Positions 43,755-51,699 of a stretch of 64,000 nucleotides of DNA are shown one piece after another. This stretch comes from DATBLE01 sp963841405. Its GTDB lineage: Bacteria; Actinomycetota; Thermoleophilia; Gaiellales; Gaiellaceae. The stretch lies in assembly GCA_963841405.1 (NCBI GenBank), contig CAWJCM010000001.1, positions 186,001 through 250,000 on the forward strand, in the 5' to 3' direction. Positions within the stretch are counted from its first letter, which is position 1. Each line of letters opens with the position of its first letter. Position numbers and translations under genes: made by a program. The notes under the pieces are model-generated. The model worked only from the letters and a program-made list of their open reading frames with translations. It ran no database searches and had not been told where the DNA came from.

Positions 43755-45113
43755 CTACGGCTCCGTGTGGACGATGATCTCGGCCACGCTGGTCAGCTCA
43801 CGCCGGATCCGCTCTTCGATCGCGCTCGCGCGCGCATGCGCCTCGGCGAGCGGGACGGTGGCGTCGAGCCCGAGGGTGAGGAAGACGAGCAGGCCGTCGT
43901 CGCCTTCCAGGAACCGCAGCTCCCGCGGCGGCCGTCCGGTCTCCGTGTGGACGATCCGCGTCACAGCTTCGGCGTCGGCCGCGACGTTCCCGCGCGCGGG
44001 CATCCTCCCCTCCGTCTCCTCGGCCAGCGGCTCGAGGTGGGTGCGCACGGCATCGACCGCGGGCAGGGCCTCCGCGATCGCCCGCTCGACGTCGGTGGCC
44101 GCACGATGGGCCTCCTCGAGCGACGACTCGCCCGGCAGCTTCAGATGCAGCGACACCTCCGTGCGCCCGTCCACGTGGAGGATGTTGATGTTGTGGATCT
44201 CCCGCACGCGGCGCACCTTCATCGCAGCGGCGTAGGCGAGCTCGCGGGTGACGGCGTCCTCCATCCTCGGCTCGACGTGGACGACCACGTCCGTCTCCGG
44301 CAGCGCACGCTCGACCGCAGCCTCGACCGCGTCGGCCGCCGCGTGCCCCTGCCCCACCGCCGCCGACGGCGAGACCGCGATCACGACGTCGGCGAAGTGC
44401 CGTCCCGCAGCCGAGCGCATCCGCAGCCGCTGCAGCCGGATCGGCGGCTCGATCCCCGCGATCGCCAGCCGGGCGGCCTGCTCGGCATCCGCCGGCGCCC
44501 GATCCATGAGCACGTCGACGTTGCGCCGCATCAGCCGTAGGGCAGCGGTCAGCACCAGTACGGCGACGAAGAGGGCGGCGATCGAGTCGGCCTCCGGCCA
44601 GCCCGCCCGGACGCCGATCAGGCCGACCAGCACCGCAAGGGATCCTGCGAAGTCGCTGCCGAAGTGGAGCGCGTTGGAGAGGAGCGCCGCGCTGCGGAAC
44701 CGTCGCGCGGCCCGCCACGAGGTCAACGTCCGCAAGACGTCGATCAGGAGCACTAGACCGACCACCAGGAACGCCCACCACGCTGCATCAACGTCGATGC
44801 GGATCCGCCCGGCCAGTCGCGCGACCGCGAGGCCGGCCACGCCGACACTGACCAGCGCGAGCACGCCCGCCTCGAACAGCGCGGCCAGGTGCTCGGCCTT
44901 CCCGTGCCCGTACTGGTGCTGCTCGTCCGCGGGCCGAACGGCAACTCCGACCGCGAAGAAGGTCAGCAGCGCGGCGACGAGATCGGTACCGGAGTGCAGC
45001 GCCTCGGAGACGAGTCCCAGCGAGCCGCTCGCGATGCCGGCGGCGAGCTTCAACGCGAGCAGCGCGCAGGCGGCCGCGACCGAGACGAGCGCGGTACGCC
45101 GCTGCGGACTCAC
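43755..45113 (-). CDS. cation diffusion facilitator transporter with a triplicated cytosolic tail
   Basis: A 452-residue CDF exporter. Residues 8-200 hold the six-helix membrane domain; metal-site signatures are EALHSGTDLVAALLT (about 38) and NALHFGSDFAGSLAV (about 146). CDF proteins normally end with one dimerisation domain of about 80 residues. Here three related stretches follow, about 205-280, 285-365 and 370-452, each with a small-residue strand and a His/Glu ending (VVVHVEPRMEDA; VRTHLEPLAEET; IIVHTEP). The substrate is a divalent metal such as Zn, Mn or Fe. TAGCCT is 7 bases before the GTG. Confidence 0.88.
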   Translation of the reverse strand: MSPQRRTALVSVAAACALLALKLAAGIASGSLGLVSEALHSGTDLVAALLTFFAVGVAVRPADEQHQYGHGKAEHLAALFEAGVLALVSVGVAGLAVARLAGRIRIDVDAAWWAFLVVGLVLLIDVLRTLTSWRAARRFRSAALLSNALHFGSDFAGSLAVLVGLIGVRAGWPEADSIAALFVAVLVLTAALRLMRRNVDVLMDRAPADAEQAARLAIAGIEPPIRLQRLRMRSAAGRHFADVVIAVSPSAAVGQGHAAADAVEAAVERALPETDVVVHVEPRMEDAVTRELAYAAAMKVRRVREIHNINILHVDGRTEVSLHLKLPGESSLEEAHRAATDVERAIAEALPAVDAVRTHLEPLAEETEGRMPARGNVAADAEAVTRIVHTETGRPPRELRFLEGDDGLLVFLTLGLDATVPLAEAHARASAIEERIRRELTSVAEIIVHTEP

Positions 45114-45129
45114 CCTGTGAAGGCTAGAG

Positions 45130-45717
45130 CTACCTGCTGTCGAGGTACTTCGCGCCGCGCCACGCCGCCGGCAGGAGCGCCGCTGCGCAATAGAGCTTGA
45201 AGAGGTCGCCGGGGACGAACGGGTAGAGGCCGTCCTCGAGCGTCTGCTCCAGGTTCGTGTTCAGCACGACCGCGAGCCAGGGCAGCCCGACCAGGTAGAT
45301 GACGACGTTGCCGGTCAGCATCGCGCCCACGGCCGAGGAGAACCGCCGGTCCCACCGGTGCTCCGCCAGCGCCCCCGTGACCGCCGCCGCCGCGACGAAG
45401 CCGACGATGTAGCCGCCGCTGGCGCCCGCGACCACGTCCCAGCCGTGGTCGTGGTGGGCATAGACCGGCGCACCGAGCACCCCGATCAGGAAGTAGAGCG
45501 TCAGCGACGCCACGCCGCGGGCGGCGCCGAGCGAGGCGCCGACAAGGCAGACCGCGAACGTCTGACCCGTGATCGGCACCGGCGTGAACGGCAGCTTGAC
45601 CGAGATCTGAGCGCAGAGCGAGACCAGGGCGGTACCGGAGACGACGAGCAGCGCGTCGGTGAGCAGGGTCGGCCGCGGGAAGGCCGCGAGCCGGAGCGTG
45701 GCGGCGTCGGCTCTCAC
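45130..45717 (-). CDS. bioY: BioY biotin transporter (ECF S component)
   Basis: A 195-residue membrane protein. It has about six hydrophobic helices. The signature region LPFTPVPITGQTFAVCLVGA (the PVP-T-GQ motif) and GASGGYIVGFVAAAAVTGAL with GNVVIYLVGLPWLAVV identify BioY. It captures biotin and either works alone or with EcfAT, whose genes are not in the window. The GTG start overlaps the hpd stop as GTGA. Its position within the tyrosine-degradation series is odd and may only reflect compact packing. Confidence 0.93.
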   Translation of the reverse strand: MRADAATLRLAAFPRPTLLTDALLVVSGTALVSLCAQISVKLPFTPVPITGQTFAVCLVGASLGAARGVASLTLYFLIGVLGAPVYAHHDHGWDVVAGASGGYIVGFVAAAAVTGALAEHRWDRRFSSAVGAMLTGNVVIYLVGLPWLAVVLNTNLEQTLEDGLYPFVPGDLFKLYCAAALLPAAWRGAKYLDSR

Positions 45718-46805
45718 AGGTTGCCGCGCAGGGCCTGCTCGCGCTCGATCGCCTCGAACAGAGCCTTGAAGTTCCCCTCCCCGAAGGTGCGGGCGCCGTG
45801 GCGCTGGATCACCTCGAAAAACAACGTCGGCCGGTCCTGCGTCGGCTTCGTGAAGATCTGGAGCAGGTAGCCGTCCTCGTCGCGGTCGACCAGGATTCGC
45901 AGGCGTCTCAGGTCGCCCCAGGACTCCTCGATGTCGCCGACCCGTTCGAACGCGTCCTCGTAGTACGCCTCCGGCGTGAGCAGGAACGCGACACCGCGCC
46001 CCTGCATCGCCTCGACCGTCCGCACGATGTCGTCCGTCTGGATGGCGACGTGCTGGACGCCGGGGCCGGCGTTGTACTCGAGGTACTCGGCGATCTGGCT
46101 CTTTCGGCGCCCCTCGGCCGGCTCGTTGATGGGGAACTTGATCTTTCCCTCGCCGTCCGCCATCACCTTCGACATCAGCGCCGAGTACTCGGTGTGGATC
46201 TGCTCGTCGTCGTAGTGGACGATGTTCTCGAAGCCGAGCACGCGCTCGTAGAAGCCCACCCAATCGTCCATCTTCCCGAGCTCGACGTTGCCGACGCAGT
46301 GATCGAGCAGCGTGAAGCCCACCGGCTCGGCGCCGTTCGCCTCCACCGCCGCGTAGCCGGGCAGGTGCGGCCCTGCGTAGTCGGCGCGGGCGACGAATGT
46401 GTGCACGACCTCGCCGTAGGTCGAGATCGAGGCGACCTGGGCGCGGCCGTATTCGTCCTCCAGCCACTCGGGCTCACGCACGCCGCGCGCGCCCCGCTCG
46501 ACCGCGACCCTGTACGCCTGCTCGGCGTTGGGCACGCGTAGCGCGATGTCGCGGACTCCGTCCCCGTGCCTCGTCGCGAAGCGCGCGATCTCGTGGTCGT
46601 CCGTCAGCGCGCTCGTCAGCACGAGGTTGACGTCGCCCTGGCCGAGAGCGTACGAGGCGCGGTCGCGGACGCCCGTCTCGGGCCCGGAATACGCGTGGCG
46701 GGCGAAGCCGAACGCGTGCTCGAAGTAGTACGCCGCCTGCTTCGCGTTCCCCACCCAGAGCTCGACGTGGTCCCAGCCCTCGAGCGGCATCGCGTCGTCG
46801 GTCAC
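45714..46805 (-). CDS. hpd: 4-hydroxyphenylpyruvate dioxygenase
   Basis: Converts 4-hydroxyphenylpyruvate to homogentisate. The 363 residues comprise two vicinal-oxygen-chelate domains. The iron ligands are His in TLLDHCVGNV, His in GVQHVAIQTDDIV, and Glu in LFFEVIQRHGARTFGEGNFK. RKSQIAEYLEYNAGPG and the C-terminal LLQIFTKP are standard. The GTG start overlaps the stop of the EamA gene as GTGA. With hmgA and the FAH-family gene it makes the core homogentisate pathway. Confidence 0.95.
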   Translation of the reverse strand: MTDDAMPLEGWDHVELWVGNAKQAAYYFEHAFGFARHAYSGPETGVRDRASYALGQGDVNLVLTSALTDDHEIARFATRHGDGVRDIALRVPNAEQAYRVAVERGARGVREPEWLEDEYGRAQVASISTYGEVVHTFVARADYAGPHLPGYAAVEANGAEPVGFTLLDHCVGNVELGKMDDWVGFYERVLGFENIVHYDDEQIHTEYSALMSKVMADGEGKIKFPINEPAEGRRKSQIAEYLEYNAGPGVQHVAIQTDDIVRTVEAMQGRGVAFLLTPEAYYEDAFERVGDIEESWGDLRRLRILVDRDEDGYLLQIFTKPTQDRPTLFFEVIQRHGARTFGEGNFKALFEAIEREQALRGNL

Positions 46806-47725
46806 GCCGCGATCTTAGCGCCCTCCGCCTCGGCCACCCCCACGGGTGCCCGCCGCCAGCGGCGCTCGAGCACGATCCCGAGCAGGATGGTCACTCCGCC
46901 CACGATCTGGAGCCAGCGCAGATGCTCGGAGAGGATCAGCGCGGCGAAGATCGCGGCGACGAACGGCTGCGCGTTGGCGAACAGCGTCGCCCGCGACGGA
47001 CCGACGATCCCGATCGACTTGAACCAGAGGATGTTGGTGAGGAAGAGCGGTCCGACGATCGCGAATGCGAGACCGACCCAGACGAGACCGCCGAGCGACG
47101 CGTAGTCCTGGTCGGCAATCTGCGGCGTGCTGAGCGCGACGAACGGCACCCACATGACCACCAGCACGACGGCGCTGATCCGGTACGGCGAGTAGCTCCG
47201 CATCAGGGGCGCGATCGTCACGGAGTAGGCCGCCCACGAGATCGCGAGCATGATCGCCAGCAGGTCGCCGCCGAGATCCGACGACAGGTCGCCGCCGGAG
47301 CCCAGTGCGACCAGCGCGACGCCGACGAAGCCGATCGCGGTCGCCACCCAGAACCGGCCGGCCAGGTGCTCCAGCCCGATCAGCGACGAGATGATCGCCG
47401 CGAAGATCGGCGTCATCCCCAGGATCAGCGCGACCGTGGTCGCGGAGCCGAGCTTCAGCGCGTAGACGAACGAGACCTGGTTGATCAGGAGGAAGAGGGA
47501 GGCCGCGCCGACCAGCGCCAGGTTCCTCCTGCCGCCCACGCGCAGCGTCCCCTCCAGGACGACGGCGACCACGACGGCGAGGATCGCGGCGGCGCCGTAC
47601 CGGATCGCCCCGTAGGCGAGCGGCTGGAAGCCGTGCGTGAGGACGTACTTGGTGACCGTGATGTTGAACGCCCAGATCACGATCGTCGCGACCAGCATCA
47701 GGTCGACAGGGCTCGGACGCCGCAT
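46802..47725 (-). CDS. EamA/DMT-family transporter
   Basis: A 307-residue membrane protein with ten predicted helices in two EamA repeats (LMLVATIVIWAFNITVTKYV at the start; LLAIMLAISWAAYSVTIAPL opening the second). The signature PIFAAIISSLIGLEHL ends the first repeat and PFVAAIFAALILSEHL the second. Family members export amino acids or other metabolites; aromatic amino-acid handling is only a guess from neighbouring hpd. TACGTT lies 6 bases before the ATG with no Shine-Dalgarno. Confidence 0.9.
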   Translation of the reverse strand: MRRPSPVDLMLVATIVIWAFNITVTKYVLTHGFQPLAYGAIRYGAAAILAVVVAVVLEGTLRVGGRRNLALVGAASLFLLINQVSFVYALKLGSATTVALILGMTPIFAAIISSLIGLEHLAGRFWVATAIGFVGVALVALGSGGDLSSDLGGDLLAIMLAISWAAYSVTIAPLMRSYSPYRISAVVLVVMWVPFVALSTPQIADQDYASLGGLVWVGLAFAIVGPLFLTNILWFKSIGIVGPSRATLFANAQPFVAAIFAALILSEHLRWLQIVGGVTILLGIVLERRWRRAPVGVAEAEGAKIAA

Positions 47726-47767
47726 CTGGTGAACGTATCCGCAGGCGGCCGCGGTAGGCTTCGGCGT

Positions 47768-48040
47768 GTGGCGACCATCGAGGAGATCGACGAGCTGGTC
47801 GCGCCGGCGACGCCGCACTTCGCCTACCAGATTCGAGCCCGCGTCCGCGAGCTCGTGCTCGATCTCCCCGGGGACAATCCCGTACGGCGCTACGCCGACG
47901 AGAAGATGGCGCTGCTCGACCGGCTCGGCCACGCCTCGTCCAAGGCGGACGACGAGCGGCGGGAATCGCCGGAGCGGCCCGGCTGGAACGAGCTCCCGAG
48001 TTCGGCACCGGCCGAGCGCCCGCTCCCGAAGCGGCGTTGA
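47768..48040 (+). CDS. small uncharacterised protein
   Basis: Ninety residues: a folded-looking first half (ATIEEIDELVAPATPHFAYQ, RVRELVLDLPGDNPVRRYAD) and a polar, probably disordered tail (SSKADDERRESPERPGWNEL). No family is recognised. A TAGGCT box lies 7 bases before the GTG, and the stop overlaps the next gene's TTG as TTGA. Leaderless promoter plus coupled overlap make it a believable gene. Confidence 0.65.
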   Translation: MATIEEIDELVAPATPHFAYQIRARVRELVLDLPGDNPVRRYADEKMALLDRLGHASSKADDERRESPERPGWNELPSSAPAERPLPKRR

Positions 48041-48768
48041 CGGCCTCGTCGGTCCTCGTCACCGGGGGTTCGCGGGGGATCGGTCGCGAGGTCGCGCGGC
48101 GCTTCGCCGAGTCAGGCGCTTCGCGGATCGCGATCGGGTATCTGCGCAACGACACCGCCGCTGAGGAGACGGCCGAGGAGCTGCGCTCCCTCGGCGCCGA
48201 GCCGGTGCTCCTGCGCGGCAACGTCGCCTCGACGCGGGTTGCCGGCGAGGTGGCCGCGCTCGGACCACTGGACGCGATCGTCCACTGCGCCGCCACCGGC
48301 GTGATCCGCCCGGCACTGGAGACCACCGACAAGCACTTCGACTGGACGCTCGCAGCGAACGCCCGCGCCTTCCTCTCGCTCGCGCGGGCGGCGGCGCCGC
48401 AGATGCCCGCCGGCTCGTCGCTCGTCGCGGTCTCCAGCCTGGGAGCGAGCCGCGTGCTGGCGAACTACGTCCTCGTCGGCACCTCGAAGGCGGCGCTGGA
48501 GGCGCTCGTCCGCTACCTCGCGGTCGAGCTGGCACCGCCGGGGATCCGCGTGAACGCCGTTTCGGGTGGCGTCGTCGAAACCGGCGCGCTCGACCATTTC
48601 CCGAACCGCGAGCAGATGCTCTCCGGGAGCCTGGCCCGCACGCCGGCCGGGCGGCTGGTCGAGCCGGGGGACATCGCGGACGCCGTCGCCTTCCTCTGCT
48701 CCGCCGGGGCGGAGATGATCCGGGGCCAGACGATCGTGGTCGACGGCGGGTTCTCGCTCGTCGTATGA
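48037..48768 (+). CDS. short-chain dehydrogenase/reductase (FabG/FabL-like)
   Basis: A 243-residue SDR. TGGSRGIG at residues 9-16, an alternative of NNAG as HCAATGVIR, LVAVSSLGASRVLANYVLVG with the serine and tyrosine, and TSKAALEALVRYLAVEL with the lysine. The end, GQTIVVDGGFSLVV, is typical. The spacing Y-x5-K (YVLVGTSK has Y-x6-K) resembles the FabL/enoyl-reductase-like SDRs, so it could act in fatty-acid metabolism. The TTG start overlaps the upstream stop as TTGA. Confidence 0.83.
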   Translation: MTASSVLVTGGSRGIGREVARRFAESGASRIAIGYLRNDTAAEETAEELRSLGAEPVLLRGNVASTRVAGEVAALGPLDAIVHCAATGVIRPALETTDKHFDWTLAANARAFLSLARAAAPQMPAGSSLVAVSSLGASRVLANYVLVGTSKAALEALVRYLAVELAPPGIRVNAVSGGVVETGALDHFPNREQMLSGSLARTPAGRLVEPGDIADAVAFLCSAGAEMIRGQTIVVDGGFSLVV

Positions 48769-48841
48769 GGCGGGTAACGCTCTGTTACAAGCTCGTCATG
48801 CGGCGTGGTTCCGCGCCGTCTGGAGCAAGGAGTGCCGGACC

Positions 48842-48863
48842 GGGGACAGGCTCGAGCCTCTCC
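48842..48863. repeat. GGGACAG-family palindrome (imperfect)
   Basis: GGGGACAGGCT followed by CGAGCCTCTCC forms a stem with one mismatch around AGGCTCGAGCCT. The 11 bases GGGGACAGGCT are identical to 34584-34594. It lies between the SDR gene and the downstream methyltransferase gene, both rightward. Confidence 0.5.
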
Positions 48864-48892
48864 GCGATCCCGTGTCTCGTACCGGCCGTCTG

Positions 48893-49531
48893 ATGTGGCC
48901 GACGGAGCAGAATCGGGCGGCGTGGGAAGGGCGGTTCGGCCGGACGCCCGAGGGCGGGCGCGGGCTTCCCGACGCCGTCCGCGAGCGACTACCCGACCTG
49001 GACGGCAAGCACGTGCTCCATCTGGCCTGCGGCACCGGCGAGGCGACCGCCGACCTGCTGGCGCTCGGCGCCCTCGTCAGCGGGATCGACCCGTCAGCGG
49101 AGGCGCTCGCGGTCGCGCGCGAGCGGGTGCCCGACGCAGCCTTCTTCCAGGCCGAGCTGGACGAGCTGCCGCTCCAGCTCCGGCGGCGCCGGTTCGCGGC
49201 GATCTACACGGGCGAGGGAGCCCTCGCGCAGGTGCCCGAGCCCGGCCTGCTCGCAGCTGCTGCCGCCGCGGGCCTGCGCAAGAACGGACGGCTCGTCGTC
49301 TGCGACCACCATCCGGTTGCCGATTGCGTCGACCCGGTCGATCTCCGCTGGCGCGAGAGCTACTTCGAGGAAGGCCGCAGCCGGCTCGGACAGATCGTCA
49401 CCGCATTCGTGGAAGCCGGACTCACCCTGGTCGAGCTCGACGAGCTGCCGCCGCCGGCGAAGGAGCTCGGCGGCCGGCACGACCCACGTATCCCGACCGA
49501 GTTCCTGCTGGTCGCGACGAAGGCGCTCTAG
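48893..49531 (+). CDS. class I SAM-dependent methyltransferase
   Basis: A 212-residue methyltransferase. The SAM loop is HVLHLACGTGEATADLLALG at about residues 40-59 (an A replaces the usual G in GxGxG, as in some subfamilies), followed by VSGIDPSAEAL and a motif IV region FAAIYTGEGALAQVPEP. The C-terminus has FVEAGLTLVELDELP. The substrate is unknown. ATG 48893 is preferred; an in-frame GTG at 48872 is possible. Neither has a clear ribosome site. Its end overlaps the convergent small gene by 4 bases. Confidence 0.8.
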   Translation: MWPTEQNRAAWEGRFGRTPEGGRGLPDAVRERLPDLDGKHVLHLACGTGEATADLLALGALVSGIDPSAEALAVARERVPDAAFFQAELDELPLQLRRRRFAAIYTGEGALAQVPEPGLLAAAAAAGLRKNGRLVVCDHHPVADCVDPVDLRWRESYFEEGRSRLGQIVTAFVEAGLTLVELDELPPPAKELGGRHDPRIPTEFLLVATKAL

Positions 49532-49827
49532 CGCGGTTCGCGCATGAACCCCTGGCGCGCCGCGCTGACCAGCGCGACCGCCTCGGGGAACAGGATCCGC
49601 ATCGCGTCGCGTAGCGCGAGCGCCTGCTCGTCGGCGCCCCCGCTCGCGTCCACGCGCGAGAGCGCGGCGGCGGTGAGCTCGACCGCGGTATTCAGCGTCA
49701 GGGTCGCGAACTGCTCGCGCTGTGCCTCGGCCACCGACTCGGCCTGCTGCTCGGCGAACTCGCGGAGGCCGCGCATCAGGTCCTCCGGGTCGCCGCCGAA
49801 CGGGAAGCTGAACCCTCCTTCCTCCAT
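49528..49827 (-). CDS. small uncharacterised helical protein
   Basis: Ninety-nine residues. The N-terminus (MEEGGFSFPFGGDPEDLMRG) is followed by mostly helical sequence (LREFAEQQAESVAEAQREQF, NTAVELTAAALSRVDASGGA). No known domain is seen. The ATG at 49827 follows GGGAGG closely; a GTG one codon upstream is equal. It lies 11 bases after another uncharacterised gene in the same direction, so the two may act together. Confidence 0.6.
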   Translation of the reverse strand: MEEGGFSFPFGGDPEDLMRGLREFAEQQAESVAEAQREQFATLTLNTAVELTAAALSRVDASGGADEQALALRDAMRILFPEAVALVSAARQGFMREPR

Positions 49828-49838
49828 CACCTCCCAGG

Positions 49839-50387
49839 TTACGTGAGGTCGCCCTTGTAACCGGCCATCACCTGGCGCTCGAGCTCGCTGACCACGCCGA
49901 CGGCCTGCGTCATCGCCTCCGCGAAGGGCGAGGACATGCTGTCGCCGAGCGCGAGCTCCAGCCGACGGGCGGCCGCGCCAACGTCGTCCAGATACCCTGG
50001 TGAAGCGAGCCTCGGCGGCGGCTGGATCGTCTGCTCCAGCGCGAGCGCGCAAGCCTCGGCCTCCTCGATCCCTTCCGGCTGCTCAGTCAGGCGGAGGGCG
50101 ACCAGCTCCCGGCGGAGATCTTCGAGCTTGCCCCCGCCCGCCGATTCCTCCGCCAGCTCGCAGAGCGCAGCGATCGAGACGGCCGCACGGACGATGGAGC
50201 GCTCGCCGACAAGCCCGCCCTGCTCGTCGAGCGCAGCCCAGGCCCCAACCGGCCCCGAGTAGGCGCAGAGGTAGACGCGGCGGCCTGGCTCCGGCTCCGT
50301 GGGGATCACGCCGCCGACCTCCTCGCCCGCACCGGCCAGCCCGGCGGCGGCGACGGCGATACGCTCGAGGTCGGCGTGCAGCTCCAC
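49839..50387 (-). CDS. uncharacterised protein
   Basis: A 182-residue soluble protein. The first half reads VELHADLERIAVAAAGLAGA and VYLCAYSGPVGAWAALDEQG, a beta-rich section; the second is helical (IVRAAVSIAALCELAEESAG, LRRELVALRLTEQPEGIEEA). I cannot assign it. The GTG at 50387 is the most upstream start that does not enter the divergent coiled-coil gene. It is transcribed away from that gene and together with the 99-residue protein. Confidence 0.6.
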   Translation of the reverse strand: MELHADLERIAVAAAGLAGAGEEVGGVIPTEPEPGRRVYLCAYSGPVGAWAALDEQGGLVGERSIVRAAVSIAALCELAEESAGGGKLEDLRRELVALRLTEQPEGIEEAEACALALEQTIQPPPRLASPGYLDDVGAAARRLELALGDSMSSPFAEAMTQAVGVVSELERQVMAGYKGDLT

Positions 50388-50420
50388 CGCCGGCGGATAC
50401 TCGCCTACGATGGAGGTCCG

Positions 50421-51374
50421 ATGCGGCGGAGGCGCCACACCGAGGACGAGGCCTTCCTCGACGCGAAGGCGCGCATCGACGCGCTGGTCAAGGCGGAGAT
50501 CGAACAGAGCGAGGCCGAGCTCCAGCGGACGCTGGCCGTAGCGCGGGCCGACACGAGCGCAATGCTCACCGAGGAGCACCGCCGGCTGGCGGAGGACCGC
50601 CGCGACGAGCTCGTCCGCGCGGAGCAGCGGGTGCTCACCGAGCTGTCGGGTCGGCTGATCGCCGCCCAGAAGGAGATCGAGGGGAAGCTGACCGCGTGGC
50701 AGCAAGACGTCGAGCGTGCACGCGAGGGGCTAGCGACCCAGGTCGCTCGCCTGGAGCAGCGGCAACGCCAGGTGATGGCGGACGCAGAGTCCAGGTTCGC
50801 GGGCGAAACCGACCGGCTGATCGCCGAGACCGAGGACAACCGGCTTGCGCTTGCGCGGGTGCGCGAAGACATCACGCGGCAGATCAAGGAGGCGATCGAC
50901 GAGGCGAGGGACGAGCTCGAAGCGCACGCTTCCGAGCGGCGGCGCGCTCTGCACGAGATCGCCGACCGGCTCCGCACCAGGGAGCGGACGCTGACCGAGC
51001 AGATCGACCGCGAGCTCACCGAGTCGCAGGGGAAGCTGGCCGAGACCTTCGCCGACGTCGAGCGGCGGCTGGTCGAGCAGGTCGAGCGCTCCGTCGGCCG
51101 CGAGACGTCCCGGCTCGCCGAGGAGGCGGCCGTCGAGTTCGGTTCCACGATCCGCAGAGCCAGAGAGGAGGCGGGCCGCCAGCTCGCGCGGGAGCTCGAC
51201 CGCTCGATCGAAGGTTTCGTGCGGCAGGCCGACCGCTTGCTGGCCGAAAGGCTGGCCGAGTTCAACGACACCGCCGGCGGGAGGCTCGAGCGCAGGTACG
51301 AAGGAACGATCGCGTCGCTCGAGCGCAGGCTGGCGACGCTCGAAGCGTCACTACGTGACCGGATGCGCGCGTAA
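50421..51374 (+). CDS. long coiled-coil protein
   Basis: A 317-residue, highly charged, nearly all-helical protein. From about residue 10 to the end it shows heptad-like repeats (AKARIDALVKAEIEQSEAEL; RVREDITRQIKEAIDEARDE; LERRYEGTIASLERRLATLE). No signal peptide or membrane segment. It resembles apolipoprotein-like or structural coiled coils, with no enzymatic motif. The ATG at 50421 follows GGAGG by 4 bases, but TACGAT ends only 9 bases before the ATG, so the message may start after the GGAGG and be leaderless. It sits at the head of a rightward run ending in xseAB. Confidence 0.75.
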   Translation: MRRRRHTEDEAFLDAKARIDALVKAEIEQSEAELQRTLAVARADTSAMLTEEHRRLAEDRRDELVRAEQRVLTELSGRLIAAQKEIEGKLTAWQQDVERAREGLATQVARLEQRQRQVMADAESRFAGETDRLIAETEDNRLALARVREDITRQIKEAIDEARDELEAHASERRRALHEIADRLRTRERTLTEQIDRELTESQGKLAETFADVERRLVEQVERSVGRETSRLAEEAAVEFGSTIRRAREEAGRQLARELDRSIEGFVRQADRLLAERLAEFNDTAGGRLERRYEGTIASLERRLATLEASLRDRMRA

Positions 51375-51441
51375 AGAATCGATGAGGAGGCCAACTTCAT
51401 CTCGGAGGGAACGTCTACGAGAGAGCGAACGAAGCCGACAG

Positions 51442-51657
51442 ATGAGCGAGATCACCGAAATGGCACACGCGATCGAGACCGACCACGATCACGAGCGCGC
51501 CAAGGTTCAGAGTTGGCGGCTCCACGTGTTGATCGAGGCTGGGTATCCGCTGCCGCTCGCCGAGAAGCTCGCCGACAGCGAGGCCGACCTCCACAGCGCG
51601 GTCGAGCTCGTCGCCTCCGGCTGTGAGCACGAGACGGCCGCGCAGATCCTCCTCTAA
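51442..51657 (+). CDS. small uncharacterised protein
   Basis: Seventy-one residues. An acidic N-terminus (MSEITEMAHAIETDHDHERA) is followed by a compact helical part (VQSWRLHVLIEAGYPLPLAE, LADSEADLHSAVELVASGCE) and a final helix. The LIEAGYPLPLAEKLADS part is reminiscent of small helical proteins in related actinobacteria. No function known. There is no strong ribosome site near the ATG; another in-frame ATG at 51460 is possible. It lies between the coiled-coil gene and xseA. Confidence 0.6.
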   Translation: MSEITEMAHAIETDHDHERAKVQSWRLHVLIEAGYPLPLAEKLADSEADLHSAVELVASGCEHETAAQILL

Positions 51658-51699
51658 CCCACACGCTCCCGGCACGGGCCCGCGTCCTACGATGCGGTG

